Source of the DNA: an uncultured Nostoc sp.
Lineage (GTDB): Bacteria > Cyanobacteriota > Cyanobacteriia > Cyanobacteriales > Nostocaceae
Direction: 5' to 3'
NCBI RefSeq assembly: GCF_937863485.1
Contig: NZ_CALMFY010000057.1
Location: 1-64,000, forward strand
Length of the DNA: 64,000 nt
Shown one piece after another: positions 1-8,078 of this stretch; position 1 is the stretch's first letter; the number at the start of each line of letters is the position of its first letter. A program made the translations under genes and the position numbers. The notes under the pieces are model-generated. The model ran no database searches. It worked only from the letters and a program-made list of their open reading frames with translations, and was not told the DNA's origin.

Positions 1-70
1 AAAACGAACCGCAAAGGACGCAAAGGACACAAAGGAATAAGAGTTTCAGAGAGTTATTGCGTAAGTCCTG
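1..70 (-). repeat. MITE family A, copy 1 (cut by window edge)
   Basis: This is the inverted form of the element also found at 38274-38408 and 55982-56119. It ends in GCGTAAGTCCTG, the terminal repeat shared by all copies. The middle reads as alternating 'cgcaaagga' and 'cacaaagga' units with no insert, so this copy shows the uninterrupted form of the element. The other end lies outside the window. Confidence 0.75.
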
Positions 71-193
71 ACAATGCAAGAGGTTACATTTAGATAGACT
101 AAAGGGCTTGTCCTCAAACATCACCCCCGGTTTGCAGTTATCATGCTTTTGGGATGGTATTCGATAGTTTTTTTCATTAATGAGAAAATATTC

Positions 194-1243
194 ATGAAAT
201 ACAAACTCTTGGGCAAAAGCGGGTTAAGAGTCTCTGAACTCTCCTTGGGAACCATGACCTTTGGTGAAGATTGGGGTTGGGGTGCATCTGTTGACGAAAG
301 TCGTAAAATCTTTGATGCCTATGTAGAAGCAGGGGGCAATTTTATTGACACCGCCAACGGTTATACCGATGGTAGCAGTGAAAAAATTGTTGGTGAGTTG
401 ATCGCTAAAGAACGGGAACGCTTTGTAGTTGCTACAAAATATTCCTTTCCCTTGCAGATGAATAATAAGACGGGCGACCCTAACGCCAGTGGAAACCATC
501 GCAAGAACTTAATCCAGTCTTTAGAAGCTAGTCTAAAACGCCTGAATACCGATTACATTGATTTATTCTGGTTGCACGCTTGGGATTTCACAACACCTAT
601 TGAAGAAGTATTGCGATCGCTTGATGATGTAGTGCGTCAAGGTAAGGTACTTTACATCGGCATTTCTGATACCCCTGCTTGGATCATTTCCCAAGCAAAT
701 ACCATCGCCCAATACCAAGGATGGACGCAGTTTGTCGCGCTGCAAATTGAGTATAGTTTAATTCAGCGAACACCAGAACGTGACTTACTACCGATGGCTA
801 AAGCCTTTGATTTAGCAGTAACGCCGTGGTCGCCCTTGGGTGGTGGTGTGCTTACAGGGAAATACAATAAACCTAGTCAAGAAGGCGAGGAACAGGGGCG
901 AGTTGCGAGTTTGGGGGGAGAGGTTTCTGAAAAGAATTTAGCGATCGCTCAAGTTGTCAGTGAAGTTGCAGAAAAAATTGGCCACACACCCTCACAAGTA
1001 GCATTAGCTTGGTTACGCGCTCAAAGTGGTGTGATTATTCCGATCATTGGCGCACGTAAATTAACTCAGTTTCAAGATAACTTAGCTTCTTTAGATGTCA
1101 GCCTCTCACCAGAACATTTGCAACGGTTAGATGAAGTGAGTCAAATTGAACTGGGTTTTCCCCATGACTTTTTGCAGAGTGATATAATTCACCAGCGCCT
1201 TTTCGGTGGTACATTCGATAGCATAGAAAACCATCGCAGTTAA
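194..1243 (+). CDS. Aldo/keto reductase
   Basis: Predicted NADPH-dependent aldo/keto reductase of 349 residues, likely cytosolic, reducing aldehydes or ketones; the substrate cannot be told from sequence. The AKR catalytic tetrad is visible as Asp52 (FIDTAN), Tyr57 (NGYTDG), Lys82 (ATKYSF) and His129 (WLHAWD), and the C-terminal half has the AKR cofactor-binding pattern (PIIGARKLTQ). I chose the ATG at 194 because the protein then begins MKYKLLGKSGLRVSELSLGT, the normal AKR start. The 17 codons upstream of it, from 143, do not look like AKR. The gene stands alone, followed by dps in the same direction after 114 bp. Confidence 0.93.
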   Translation: MKYKLLGKSGLRVSELSLGTMTFGEDWGWGASVDESRKIFDAYVEAGGNFIDTANGYTDGSSEKIVGELIAKERERFVVATKYSFPLQMNNKTGDPNASGNHRKNLIQSLEASLKRLNTDYIDLFWLHAWDFTTPIEEVLRSLDDVVRQGKVLYIGISDTPAWIISQANTIAQYQGWTQFVALQIEYSLIQRTPERDLLPMAKAFDLAVTPWSPLGGGVLTGKYNKPSQEGEEQGRVASLGGEVSEKNLAIAQVVSEVAEKIGHTPSQVALAWLRAQSGVIIPIIGARKLTQFQDNLASLDVSLSPEHLQRLDEVSQIELGFPHDFLQSDIIHQRLFGGTFDSIENHRS

Positions 1244-1357
1244 CGCAATAGTCATAAATATTGACAGATTCAGGCATTAATTCAATCTATCGTTAGAGAG
1301 TTTTGCACAGCCAATCACTATCTGTAAAGTTAGATATAAAAGGCATTAAGTAGAATC

Positions 1358-1930
1358 ATGAGCGACAACACCATTTCATCACGTTTGTACCCCACCCGCA
1401 TTGACATTCCCGCCGAAGCGCGACTGCAAATCGTAGTAATTCTCAACCAAACTTTGGCAGCTACTTTGGATCTGAAAACCCAGACAAAGCAAGCGCACTG
1501 GAATGTTAAAGGAACTGACTTCTACCAGCTACACCAATTATTTGATGAACTTGCTGGTGAATTGGAAGAGTACATCGATCTAGTTGCGGAACGCGTCACT
1601 GCTTTAGGCGGATATGCCTTAGGAACAGTCCGTTCTGCTGCTAGTGATTCAATTTTGCCAGAATATCCCTTTGATATTTTGGATGGTAAAGACCATGTGA
1701 CAGCCTTAGCAGATCGCTTTGCACCCTATGCTAAACATATCCGGGAAGCGATCGCTAAAACTAATGACTTAGGTGATGCTGATACCACCGACCTTTACAC
1801 TGAAATTTCCCGCACCATTGACAAACGACTCTGGTTCTTAGAAGCTCATCTGCAAGTAGCAGAAATTAAGGCAGAGAATGGCAAAGCGGATATTACTAAA
1901 ACTCAAAAGATACCTGCTGCTGTAATATAA
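1358..1930 (+). CDS. dps: Dps family DNA-binding ferritin-like protein
   Basis: Mini-ferritin that oxidises Fe(II) with hydrogen peroxide, stores iron and protects DNA in stress. The length, 190 residues, is usual for cyanobacterial Dps. All five inter-subunit ferroxidase ligands of the family can be placed with correct spacing: His47, His59, Asp63, Asp74 and Glu78 (motifs KQAHWNVKG, QLHQLFDEL, EYIDLVAERV). The N-terminal tail carries few basic residues, so DNA binding cannot be assumed. Nostoc strains carry several Dps paralogues with different roles, and I cannot assign which this is. About 560 bp of repeat-rich DNA follow. Confidence 0.95.
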   Translation: MSDNTISSRLYPTRIDIPAEARLQIVVILNQTLAATLDLKTQTKQAHWNVKGTDFYQLHQLFDELAGELEEYIDLVAERVTALGGYALGTVRSAASDSILPEYPFDILDGKDHVTALADRFAPYAKHIREAIAKTNDLGDADTTDLYTEISRTIDKRLWFLEAHLQVAEIKAENGKADITKTQKIPAAVI

Positions 1931-1967
1931 GTACTTCTGAGAGATACGCTTTCTAACTCATTAGTAG

Positions 1968-2001
1968 TAGGGTGCGTTACGGCTTTAGCCTAACGCACCA
2001 T
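1968..2001. repeat. Short palindromic repeat (GGTGCGTTA type)
   Basis: A dispersed hairpin in which GGTGCGTTA pairs with TAACGCACC around a short loop. Related copies lie at about 2240-2274 (rearranged) and 58833-58860 (partial). Confidence 0.65.
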
Positions 2002-2093
2002 TTCATCGGACATCTTGATCCAGAATTGATATAGCAGTCCCAAATCATTTGTAAAATTTTCTCTTTCTACACTTTACGTCCTACCCTGTGGTC

Positions 2094-2140
2094 AGCCACA
2101 ACTCTTCTCTACGAGAGGCTGCGCCAAGGAGACGCTTTGC
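2094..2140 (-). repeat. 47-bp dispersed repeat, inverted partner of 4502-4548
   Basis: This stretch is the exact reverse complement of 4502-4548 by eye. It is made of modules such as CTCTACGAGAGGCTGCGCC and AAGGAGACGC, which recur through the window in different arrangements. Confidence 0.8.
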
Positions 2141-2239
2141 AAACGTAGTTTATGTGTCCTGGTTCATTAAACAAAATAATTTTCCAGAACTCAGATAGGA
2201 TTGCTATATATAAAAAGTACAGCACGAGCGACCATTAAA

Positions 2240-2274
2240 GGTGCGTTAGCCTACGGCATAACACACCCTACTAG
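2240..2274. repeat. Short palindromic repeat (GGTGCGTTA type)
   Basis: It contains GGTGCGTTAGCCTACGGC followed by an approximate complement ending in CACCCTACTAG, a diverged copy of the hairpin at 1968-2001. It sits in the non-coding space between dps and the pirin gene, where no gene was seen. Confidence 0.5.
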
Positions 2275-2315
2275 CACGACTGATTTAAATTAAAATCTCA
2301 CAGTATCTTTTTGGT

Positions 2316-2345
2316 AAGTACGCCACTTTTAAGTGCGTACTTTTC
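2316..2345 (+). terminator. Terminator-like hairpin
   Basis: AAGTACGC and GCGTACTT form an 8-bp stem followed by TTTT on the plus strand. It is about 385 bp after dps, so it may end a long dps transcript, or it may simply be a repeat hairpin. Confidence 0.45.
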
Positions 2346-2489
2346 ATTTTATATGTACATGCTTTACTATTGAAATAGTTCAAAACAAGGTTGAAGAATT
2401 AAAAAATATCTTCGGCAATTGAAGGAAAAATCTAAAATCTAAAATTGACCGACTCCTAACTAAATATTCATTAACAACGAGGTAAATTT

Positions 2490-3206
2490 ATGTCTCAAAA
2501 TACGATTACCCACTTAATTCACGATCGCAATGCCCGTGGTCATGCTCAAATAGGCTGGCTCGATAGTTATCATACATTTTCCTTCGGTAGTTTTTACGAT
2601 CCCAACCGGATGGGATTTCGCTCTCTGCGGGTGATTAACGATGATCGCATCGCCCCTGGTGCTGGATTTCCTACCCACAGTCATCGTGACATGGAAATCC
2701 TGACTTACGTCTTAGAAGGTGCAGTAGAGCATAAAGACAGCTTGGGTACAGGGTCGGTGATTCGCCCCGGTGATGCACAGATTATGAGCGCTGGAACTGG
2801 GATCAGCCACAGCGAATTTAATCCTTCACCAACTGAACCACTACACTTGCTGCAAATCTGGATTCTTCCTGACGAAGAAGGGTTGACACCAAGATATGAA
2901 CAAAAAACTTTTCCTCTAGAAGAAAAGCGCGGCAAACTCCGCTTAATTGCTGCTAGGGATGGGCGCGATGGTGCTGTGACAATTTACCAAGATGTTGATT
3001 TATACACATCTGTTTTAGAGGAAGGTGATGTTATTAATTATCAAGTCAAACCTGGTCGTTATGCCTGGTTACAAATAGCCCGAGGTATAGTTAACTTGAA
3101 TGGCGAGGAACTCAGAGCAGGCGATGGAGTGCAAATCAACGGCGAAGAACAGCTAGAAATTAGCACCAACATCGGCGGCGAAATCTTGCTTTTCGATTTG
3201 GGTTAA
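2490..3206 (+). CDS. Pirin family protein (YhhW-like)
   Basis: Bicupin of the pirin family, 238 residues, cytosolic. Family members bind a metal in the N-terminal cupin; some have quercetin 2,3-dioxygenase activity and others act as regulators. The metal ligands are visible in [11 protein letters not shown] (two His) and ISHSEFN (His and Glu). The C-terminal half is the second, metal-free cupin. The start is supported by AACGAGGTAAATTTATG, with a purine-rich ribosome site. It is monocistronic, with a strong palindrome directly after it. The substrate is not evident. Confidence 0.93.
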   Translation: MSQNTITHLIHDRNARGHAQIGWLDSYHTFSFGSFYDPNRMGFRSLRVINDDRIAPGAGFPTHSHRDMEILTYVLEGAVEHKDSLGTGSVIRPGDAQIMSAGTGISHSEFNPSPTEPLHLLQIWILPDEEGLTPRYEQKTFPLEEKRGKLRLIAARDGRDGAVTIYQDVDLYTSVLEEGDVINYQVKPGRYAWLQIARGIVNLNGEELRAGDGVQINGEEQLEISTNIGGEILLFDLG

Positions 3207-3237
3207 TCTTAAGTTTGTAAAGTGAGCATTGTAAGCC

Positions 3238-3272
3238 CCAGATCCCCGACTTCTTTGAGAAGTCGGGGATCT
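3238..3272. terminator. Palindrome acting as possible terminator of the pirin gene
   Basis: AGATCCCCGACTTCT is followed by its near-perfect complement AGAAGTCGGGGATCT and then TTATTT. The same palindrome with a slightly different loop recurs at 20409-20440, so it is a dispersed repeat that may also stop transcription. Confidence 0.6.
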
Positions 3273-3350
3273 TATTTATGGGTGTTTGATTTAGAATTGC
3301 TATAAGTGGGCAATAATAAATCAAACTGTGAATAATGAAGGATGTTGTAG

Positions 3351-3971
3351 ATGGCATACAGTGATTTCACACTCGCCAAAGTTCGAGAGACTTTTCAGCT
3401 TGTAATTGATGAAAAGCGCAATTTGTTCAAAGAAGTGTCACCTATTCAACCTTCCGCCACCTTAACAACGCTCTTAGAAGAATATACCCAATTAGCAACT
3501 GCCATCAACACTGAAAAAGCCCGTTCTGAATTAATAATTATGCCAGTTTTAACGGAAGTTAGACGGCAATCAAATTATCAAATTTCTCTATTTTCTGGTA
3601 CAGATTTTGATGTAGATTCTAGTAAAGGATTGAATGGATTTTGTGATTTCATTCTCTGTGGTTCTGAAGAACAGTTTTACATTAAAGCGCCTGTCATTAC
3701 AATTGTTGAAGCAAAGAATGAAAATATTAAAGGTGGCTTAGGACAATGTATTGCCACTATGATATCTGCCCAAATTTTTAATCAAAATACTCAAGAAGAA
3801 GTTAAGACAATCTATGGAGTTGTCACCAGTGGAACAAACTGGCGGTTTTTAATGTTGCAAGGAGTAATAGCATACATTGATCTAGTTGAATACTATATCA
3901 ATGATGTTGATAAAATTCTCGGTATTCTGTTGCAACCATTTAATTATGCTTTCCTAGAAGCATCTTCATGA
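3351..3971 (+). CDS. Small PD-(D/E)XK nuclease-like protein
   Basis: Conserved cyanobacterial-type hypothetical protein of 206 residues. I see an arrangement like the core of PD-(D/E)XK nucleases: Asp99 in GFCDFIL, then Glu120 and Lys122 in IVEAKNE, then Gln132 in GGLGQC. The body resembles the stand-alone nuclease domains related to type I restriction R subunits and HSDR_N families. No methylase or specificity gene is next to it, so it is not an ordinary restriction system. The start at 3351 follows a weak AAGGATG-type purine stretch. The fold call is inferred from motif spacing only. Confidence 0.7.
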   Translation: MAYSDFTLAKVRETFQLVIDEKRNLFKEVSPIQPSATLTTLLEEYTQLATAINTEKARSELIIMPVLTEVRRQSNYQISLFSGTDFDVDSSKGLNGFCDFILCGSEEQFYIKAPVITIVEAKNENIKGGLGQCIATMISAQIFNQNTQEEVKTIYGVVTSGTNWRFLMLQGVIAYIDLVEYYINDVDKILGILLQPFNYAFLEASS

Positions 3972-4089
3972 AACAGTTATTCTCGGAATTTATCGGAAGA
4001 TATAAATATATTTAATTAGAAATAAGTTAAAATCAGAAAATGAACAGCTTCTAGCCGGCTTTTAAGCATAGCAAAAAATTGAATAAACA

Positions 4090-4458
4090 CAAATTGTCTA
4101 CGAAGAATCATCAAGGGAAGCAACTCAAACTCTGATAACTGAAATTCAAATTCTGCTTGACAATATCACCCTAATTACCAACTACGGCTATTAGCAGGGT
4201 GGATACAATTACACTTATCAACATAAAATTGTGGCTGCATTAGCCAAAACTAAAACAACTGCAATTCAACTGGCACTGTAAGCAGCAACTATGGTTTGAT
4301 TCGAGAAGCGAACAATTAAATATGCTGATGGTCGCTACAATAGCCGTAAACTCAGCCAGTTTATCAACCAGTGTTTGGATAAGCGCACTTACTACAGTAT
4401 CAGTTTTTGGGATGTTGGCTACACCTACGAAGTCGGACAAACCCCAGCAGATGATTAG
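4090..4458 (+). pseudogene. Decayed ORF with three in-frame stops
   Basis: A single frame stays coding-like over 123 codons but is broken by TAG at 4192, TAA at 4279 and TGA at 4297. Between the stops it reads as ordinary protein, for example EESSREATQTLITEIQ and, at the end, KYADGRYNSRKLSQFINQ followed by SISFWDVGYTYEVG. I do not recognise the family. An original start could not be placed. Alternatively, the frame could be open by chance, but the length and composition argue against that. Confidence 0.55.
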
Positions 4459-4476
4459 ATAGGGGCACGTAGACAC

Positions 4477-4550
4477 GTACTCCTACGGAGAAGCAAGCTA
4501 CGCAAAGCGTCTCCTTGGCGCAGCCTCTCGTAGAGAAGAGTTGTGGCTTG
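4477..4550 (+). repeat. Dispersed palindromic repeat cluster
   Basis: A module with TCCTACGGAGAAGCAAGC is joined to the 47-bp element 4502-4548 that is repeated in inverse orientation at 2094-2140. It lies just upstream of the methyltransferase gene and overlaps an unlikely upstream extension of that reading frame. Confidence 0.75.
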
Positions 4551-4609
4551 TCAACAGACATCGCAAAGCGAATTTAACTACAATCCTTAAAAAGAGCAGC
4601 AGAAATATA

Positions 4610-5332
4610 ATGTCCAAAAAGCCCGATTCACAGTTTCAAAATCTCTTTGCTTCACCCAAATCAACAAACTGGGACGAGAGATTAGCCCAAATCGCCTATC
4701 GCTTTAACCGAGAGTATCAAGGTGAAACCTTTGAACTCCCAACAGAAGTCCAGGCGATGCCGATATTCCGTGAGTGGATTGGAGGTAGTTTTTCAGGGAG
4801 AATTGCTTCCCCTTTTTGGGAAATTGCTAAACCTCAAAAAAACCAGCACTGTTTAGATATCGGCTGTGGTATCAGCTTTTTAATCTATCCTTGGCGGGAT
4901 TGGCAAGCATATTTTCATGGGCAAGAAATCAGTAATGTGGCCCGCGATACCCTCAATTCCCGTGGGCCGCAGTTGAATTCCAAGCTATTCAAAGGTGTTG
5001 AGTTGGGAGCAGCTCATCAGTTAAGCTACTCATCAGAGCAGTTTGACCTAGCGATCGCAACAGGATTCAGCTGCTATTTTCCACTCGAATACTGGGATGC
5101 TGTACTGATAGAAGTCAAGCGGGTGTTAAAACCAGGTGGACATTTTGTGTTTGACGTTCTCAATCCAGAACAGCCTTTGGCGGAAGATTGGGCAGTTCTG
5201 GAAACCTATTTGGGGGCTGAGGTATTTTTAGAACCTTTGGCTAAGTGGGAAAAAACGATTAAGGCGGCTGGTGGTAAAGTGGTAACGCACAAATCAGGGG
5301 AATTATTCGAGTTGTATAAGGTACGGTTTTAA
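4610..5332 (+). CDS. Class I SAM-dependent methyltransferase
   Basis: Cytosolic methyltransferase of 240 residues with a Rossmann-type SAM site: motif I is LDIGCGISF, a motif II-like acidic stretch is SEQFDLAIATGF, and VKRVLKPGGHFVFDVLN is the typical post-motif. The acceptor substrate is unknown. I took the ATG at 4610 because the reading frame upstream, from 4541, runs into the dispersed repeat and does not look like protein. It ends 8 bp from the convergent DUF202 gene. Confidence 0.88.
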   Translation: MSKKPDSQFQNLFASPKSTNWDERLAQIAYRFNREYQGETFELPTEVQAMPIFREWIGGSFSGRIASPFWEIAKPQKNQHCLDIGCGISFLIYPWRDWQAYFHGQEISNVARDTLNSRGPQLNSKLFKGVELGAAHQLSYSSEQFDLAIATGFSCYFPLEYWDAVLIEVKRVLKPGGHFVFDVLNPEQPLAEDWAVLETYLGAEVFLEPLAKWEKTIKAAGGKVVTHKSGELFELYKVRF

Positions 5333-5340
5333 AAATACTG

Positions 5341-5766
5341 TTACTCAGGGATAAGTGGACTTGATGGATCTAAAGAAGCTGTAAAAACAAAATAGATTAC
5401 CCCAGTTCCGAGAATCATCACGGCGAGACTAAACAGCAGCACCCAACGGTCTGTTGGTTCATAAGTATCTTCTTCGATATCACGACGGACTGCAAAATAG
5501 TGTCCTGTTGAGAGCCACACTGTGATTAAACCCACCAGCGAGAAGACTAAACCTAACTTCCACCCATTGCCAGGACGGGGTATCAAAGGTACTTGGAAAG
5601 CACGCAAACGCACGATGACGACACCAAAACCTAAAAGAGCGATCCCTGTCCGCATCCAAGCGAGGTAGGTACGCTCATTTGCCAAGTGATCTCGGATTCG
5701 GGACGGATTCAGTCTTCCTGGCTTTTTTTTATCTTTATCTTCTTCTGTAGGTTTCAATAACTGCAT
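5341..5766 (-). CDS. DUF202 (YidH-type) membrane protein
   Basis: Small inner-membrane protein of about 141 residues. The DUF202 signature is clear: RIRDHLANERTYLAWMRTG, followed by three hydrophobic segments (GIALLGFGVVIV, LGLVFSLVGLITVWL, WVLLFSLAVMILGTGVIYF). The function of the family is unknown. The frame is open upstream to an ATG at 5904, but the extra 46 residues are not typical. The ATG at 5766, with AAGGG about ten bases before it, gives a normal family length. It is convergent with the methyltransferase gene. Confidence 0.85.
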   Translation of the reverse strand: MQLLKPTEEDKDKKKPGRLNPSRIRDHLANERTYLAWMRTGIALLGFGVVIVRLRAFQVPLIPRPGNGWKLGLVFSLVGLITVWLSTGHYFAVRRDIEEDTYEPTDRWVLLFSLAVMILGTGVIYFVFTASLDPSSPLIPE

Positions 5767-6127
5767 CAATAACACCCTTATTCCCAAAGAGGCTCCTCTC
5801 AAAAAAATGCCGAGGTAATAGCAAATCTTCTTCCAGATGACTTGCATCCAGCGCAATAGTTGCGCTAATGAAATATACCTCTTGTAATTGTACATTTTTT
5901 TCAAAATTTATTCTAATGCAGATATCTAAATAAAACAAGCTTGACGGAATAATTTGTAATTCGTAATTGATGGTACAGAGCAAGTGTAAGTAATAAAGTG
6001 TCATCAAGAAAACAGCCAAGATCAGAGAGATTTTTCACCAGTGCAAGTCAGGTTTATCCTCTGATTTTGGCTGTTACCCTATTTCAATTCAGAACAATTG
6101 TTCAAAAATAGACTATGCAGTTCTATT

Positions 6128-6790
6128 TTAAGACTGATTGCTAGGCGCATTAGGAACTCGTGTATTTATGAGAGCCTGCGATATATCTGGGATAAACCAG
6201 TTAGCCTCATTGCTGTTAAGAACTTTCACAGTCGGAACATTCAATTCAATCGCAGCAGTATCTGGATTTGTCTTAATCACCAACTGAGTTCCATCAAGGA
6301 TCTTGAGAGCAGCCGGGCCTGTTAATTTTTGACCTTGCCCATTAGGACTAGAAGTGAAATTCGCTATCTTGACATCATTCCCTAGATAGATGCCATCACA
6401 ATCCCAGTTCTTTTTAGTGGACTGACCATTAGCTAGAAAATAGAGATTATTGTCGTATACAGCATCTTCATTGTCTTCATCATTTGGTCTTTTACCGTAT
6501 ACTGCTATGGTATTACCTGTTTGGTTGTTGCATTGACCCCAGTTGATTCCCGTCTCTAAAGCATATTTTTGCAGTGTTAATTCCTCGATTCTCTTCTGAA
6601 TTTCTTTTGGTGTGAGACCTTCAACTTCAGTTTGGGCATCTTTTGTCTGAGAGAGTTCGTTAAGAGCTTTAGTGACTTCGATATAGTCAGGGTTTTTGCT
6701 AAATTTTGGTCTATCAGCAAAAGAAGGTTGAGCAAAGGCGAGATTAGCGAAAATCATCAAGACAATTAGCAGAGATTTCCAGATTTTCAT
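6128..6790 (-). CDS. Exported hypothetical protein
   Basis: Protein of 220 residues that I do not recognise. It begins with a clean signal peptide (MKIWKSLLIVLMIFANLAFA, cleavage likely near PSFA-D), so it should be periplasmic or secreted. A charged helical stretch follows (TPKEIQKRIEELTLQ), then a region rich in Asn, Gly and Asp with two cysteines in the mature part (WGQC, WDCDG) that could pair. I chose the ATG at 6790 because AGGAG sits eight bases upstream and the signal peptide starts there; the open frame reaches 6949. Confidence 0.75.
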   Translation of the reverse strand: MKIWKSLLIVLMIFANLAFAQPSFADRPKFSKNPDYIEVTKALNELSQTKDAQTEVEGLTPKEIQKRIEELTLQKYALETGINWGQCNNQTGNTIAVYGKRPNDEDNEDAVYDNNLYFLANGQSTKKNWDCDGIYLGNDVKIANFTSSPNGQGQKLTGPAALKILDGTQLVIKTNPDTAAIELNVPTVKVLNSNEANWFIPDISQALINTRVPNAPSNQS

Positions 6791-7061
6791 GTTTTGACTC
6801 CTGTTAATGGATAATATATTTTGCAGTTTAGAATTCATTTTGAGCAGAAAATTCATGATGCACCTGTTTTTAGATACTAAATTTTTATTAGGAGGACTCA
6901 AGGGCTGGCCAGATTTGGAGACTTGAAGAAATTGTCTAAGAGTCCTCAAGTAGGTCTACACCCTTGAATTTAATACAAGAGCACCACTTTTTGGTGGCTG
7001 ATCTTCAGGTGGTGTTCCAATCCGCGTCTGCAAAACTCCCCTTGTCCCCAAGTCTCTTTCC

Positions 7062-7757
7062 TCAATGTTCTTCACTCGACGGCTGAGTATTGAAACTTAA
7101 AATCAATGAAAATATATAACTAGAAACTACAGATATAAGAGTCAAAGTAACATTTTCTGTAACAATAAATATACCCAGTCCAATCAATATACAAGGCACA
7201 AAAGTATTGCCATTCTCAGTCAAAAATTGTGCGATCGCAGGCAAGTAGGTTAACTTATAAGCGGCATAACACCACACACCCACTAGCGAAAAGAATACAC
7301 TTAGTATTACCAGTAGACTATCTAATTCAGAATTGGCAAACAGAGGTACATAGACGCTAATATTATCACTACCATTTGCAAAGGCGATCGCAGCTACATT
7401 GCATGTTTTTGGAGAGAAAAAACTGGCAATTATAGAGGGACAATACGGCTCGGTTTCTTCTTCGGCTTCCTCTGGTGAATCCTCTTCGCGTTTTAGTAAA
7501 CTACTCATACCAATGATTATTGGCATTAAACCAAGTAGTCTAATCCAGTCCTGCGGTATGATTAGTCCACCGAAGAAACCAGGAAGGCTAGCAATGATCA
7601 ATGCAGCAAAACCGAGATACTGACCAGCAAGGATGTGACGACTGCGGAACGTTTTATTTATTTGTGAAAAAAGCAACGTCAGAATGACAATATCATCGAT
7701 GTTGGTGGCACTGAATGCTGTGATCCCTGTGGTAATTGCAGTTACTAAACCGCTCAT
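7062..7757 (-). CDS. cadD: CadD-like cadmium resistance/transport membrane protein
   Basis: Integral membrane protein of 231 residues with about six hydrophobic segments. The opening motif TAFSATNIDDIVILTLLF, with its acidic pair inside the first membrane helix, and the later IAFANGSDNISVYVP are characteristic of the CadD family, which gives cadmium resistance in Gram-positive bacteria. The cytoplasmic loop LKREEDSPEEAEEETEP is very acidic. The gene is divergent from a LysR regulator 321 bp away, which probably controls it. The ion transported is inferred from the family only. Confidence 0.85.
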   Translation of the reverse strand: MSGLVTAITTGITAFSATNIDDIVILTLLFSQINKTFRSRHILAGQYLGFAALIIASLPGFFGGLIIPQDWIRLLGLMPIIIGMSSLLKREEDSPEEAEEETEPYCPSIIASFFSPKTCNVAAIAFANGSDNISVYVPLFANSELDSLLVILSVFFSLVGVWCYAAYKLTYLPAIAQFLTENGNTFVPCILIGLGIFIVTENVTLTLISVVSSYIFSLILSFNTQPSSEEH

Positions 7758-8078
7758 TTGTGGAAGTCCTTATTTTCATACTTGGTCATTCAATTTTGGA
7801 TTTTAGATTTTAGATTGGATTTACGATATCCAAAATACTGGTATCAAAAATCTTATATTGAGTAGGAATACTAAATTATGATCTGTGTCGTTGTCACTGA
7901 TGCGTCATGTATTTCGCTCTGCTGAAATTTTTAAACTCTGCTTTGGCTGTTTGGGTCTGTGCCGAAGCCTTGATTTATACTTTAGTCAAACTAACCGATA
8001 GAATCAAATGCTTTTGTTTGTCAAAATGATAAATGAAAGTGATTAAAAATTTGACACCAAGTTGTAGGGATACCATAA
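7758..8078. promoter_or_regulatory. Divergent promoter region between cadD-like and lysR genes
   Basis: This 321-bp AT-rich stretch has no ORF. It includes tandem 'tttagat' units near 7800 and must hold the promoters of both neighbours. LysR sites (T-N11-A) are too weak a pattern to place reliably by eye. Confidence 0.4.

Noticed and set aside
5735-6019. 94-codon minus-strand frame overlapping the DUF202 gene
   Set aside because: It overlaps the DUF202 coding region in another frame and continues into AT-rich intergenic DNA; no coding signs.
7758-8078. Search for a metal riboswitch upstream of the cadD-like gene
   Set aside because: No stable structured leader or known consensus could be seen in this AT-rich region.
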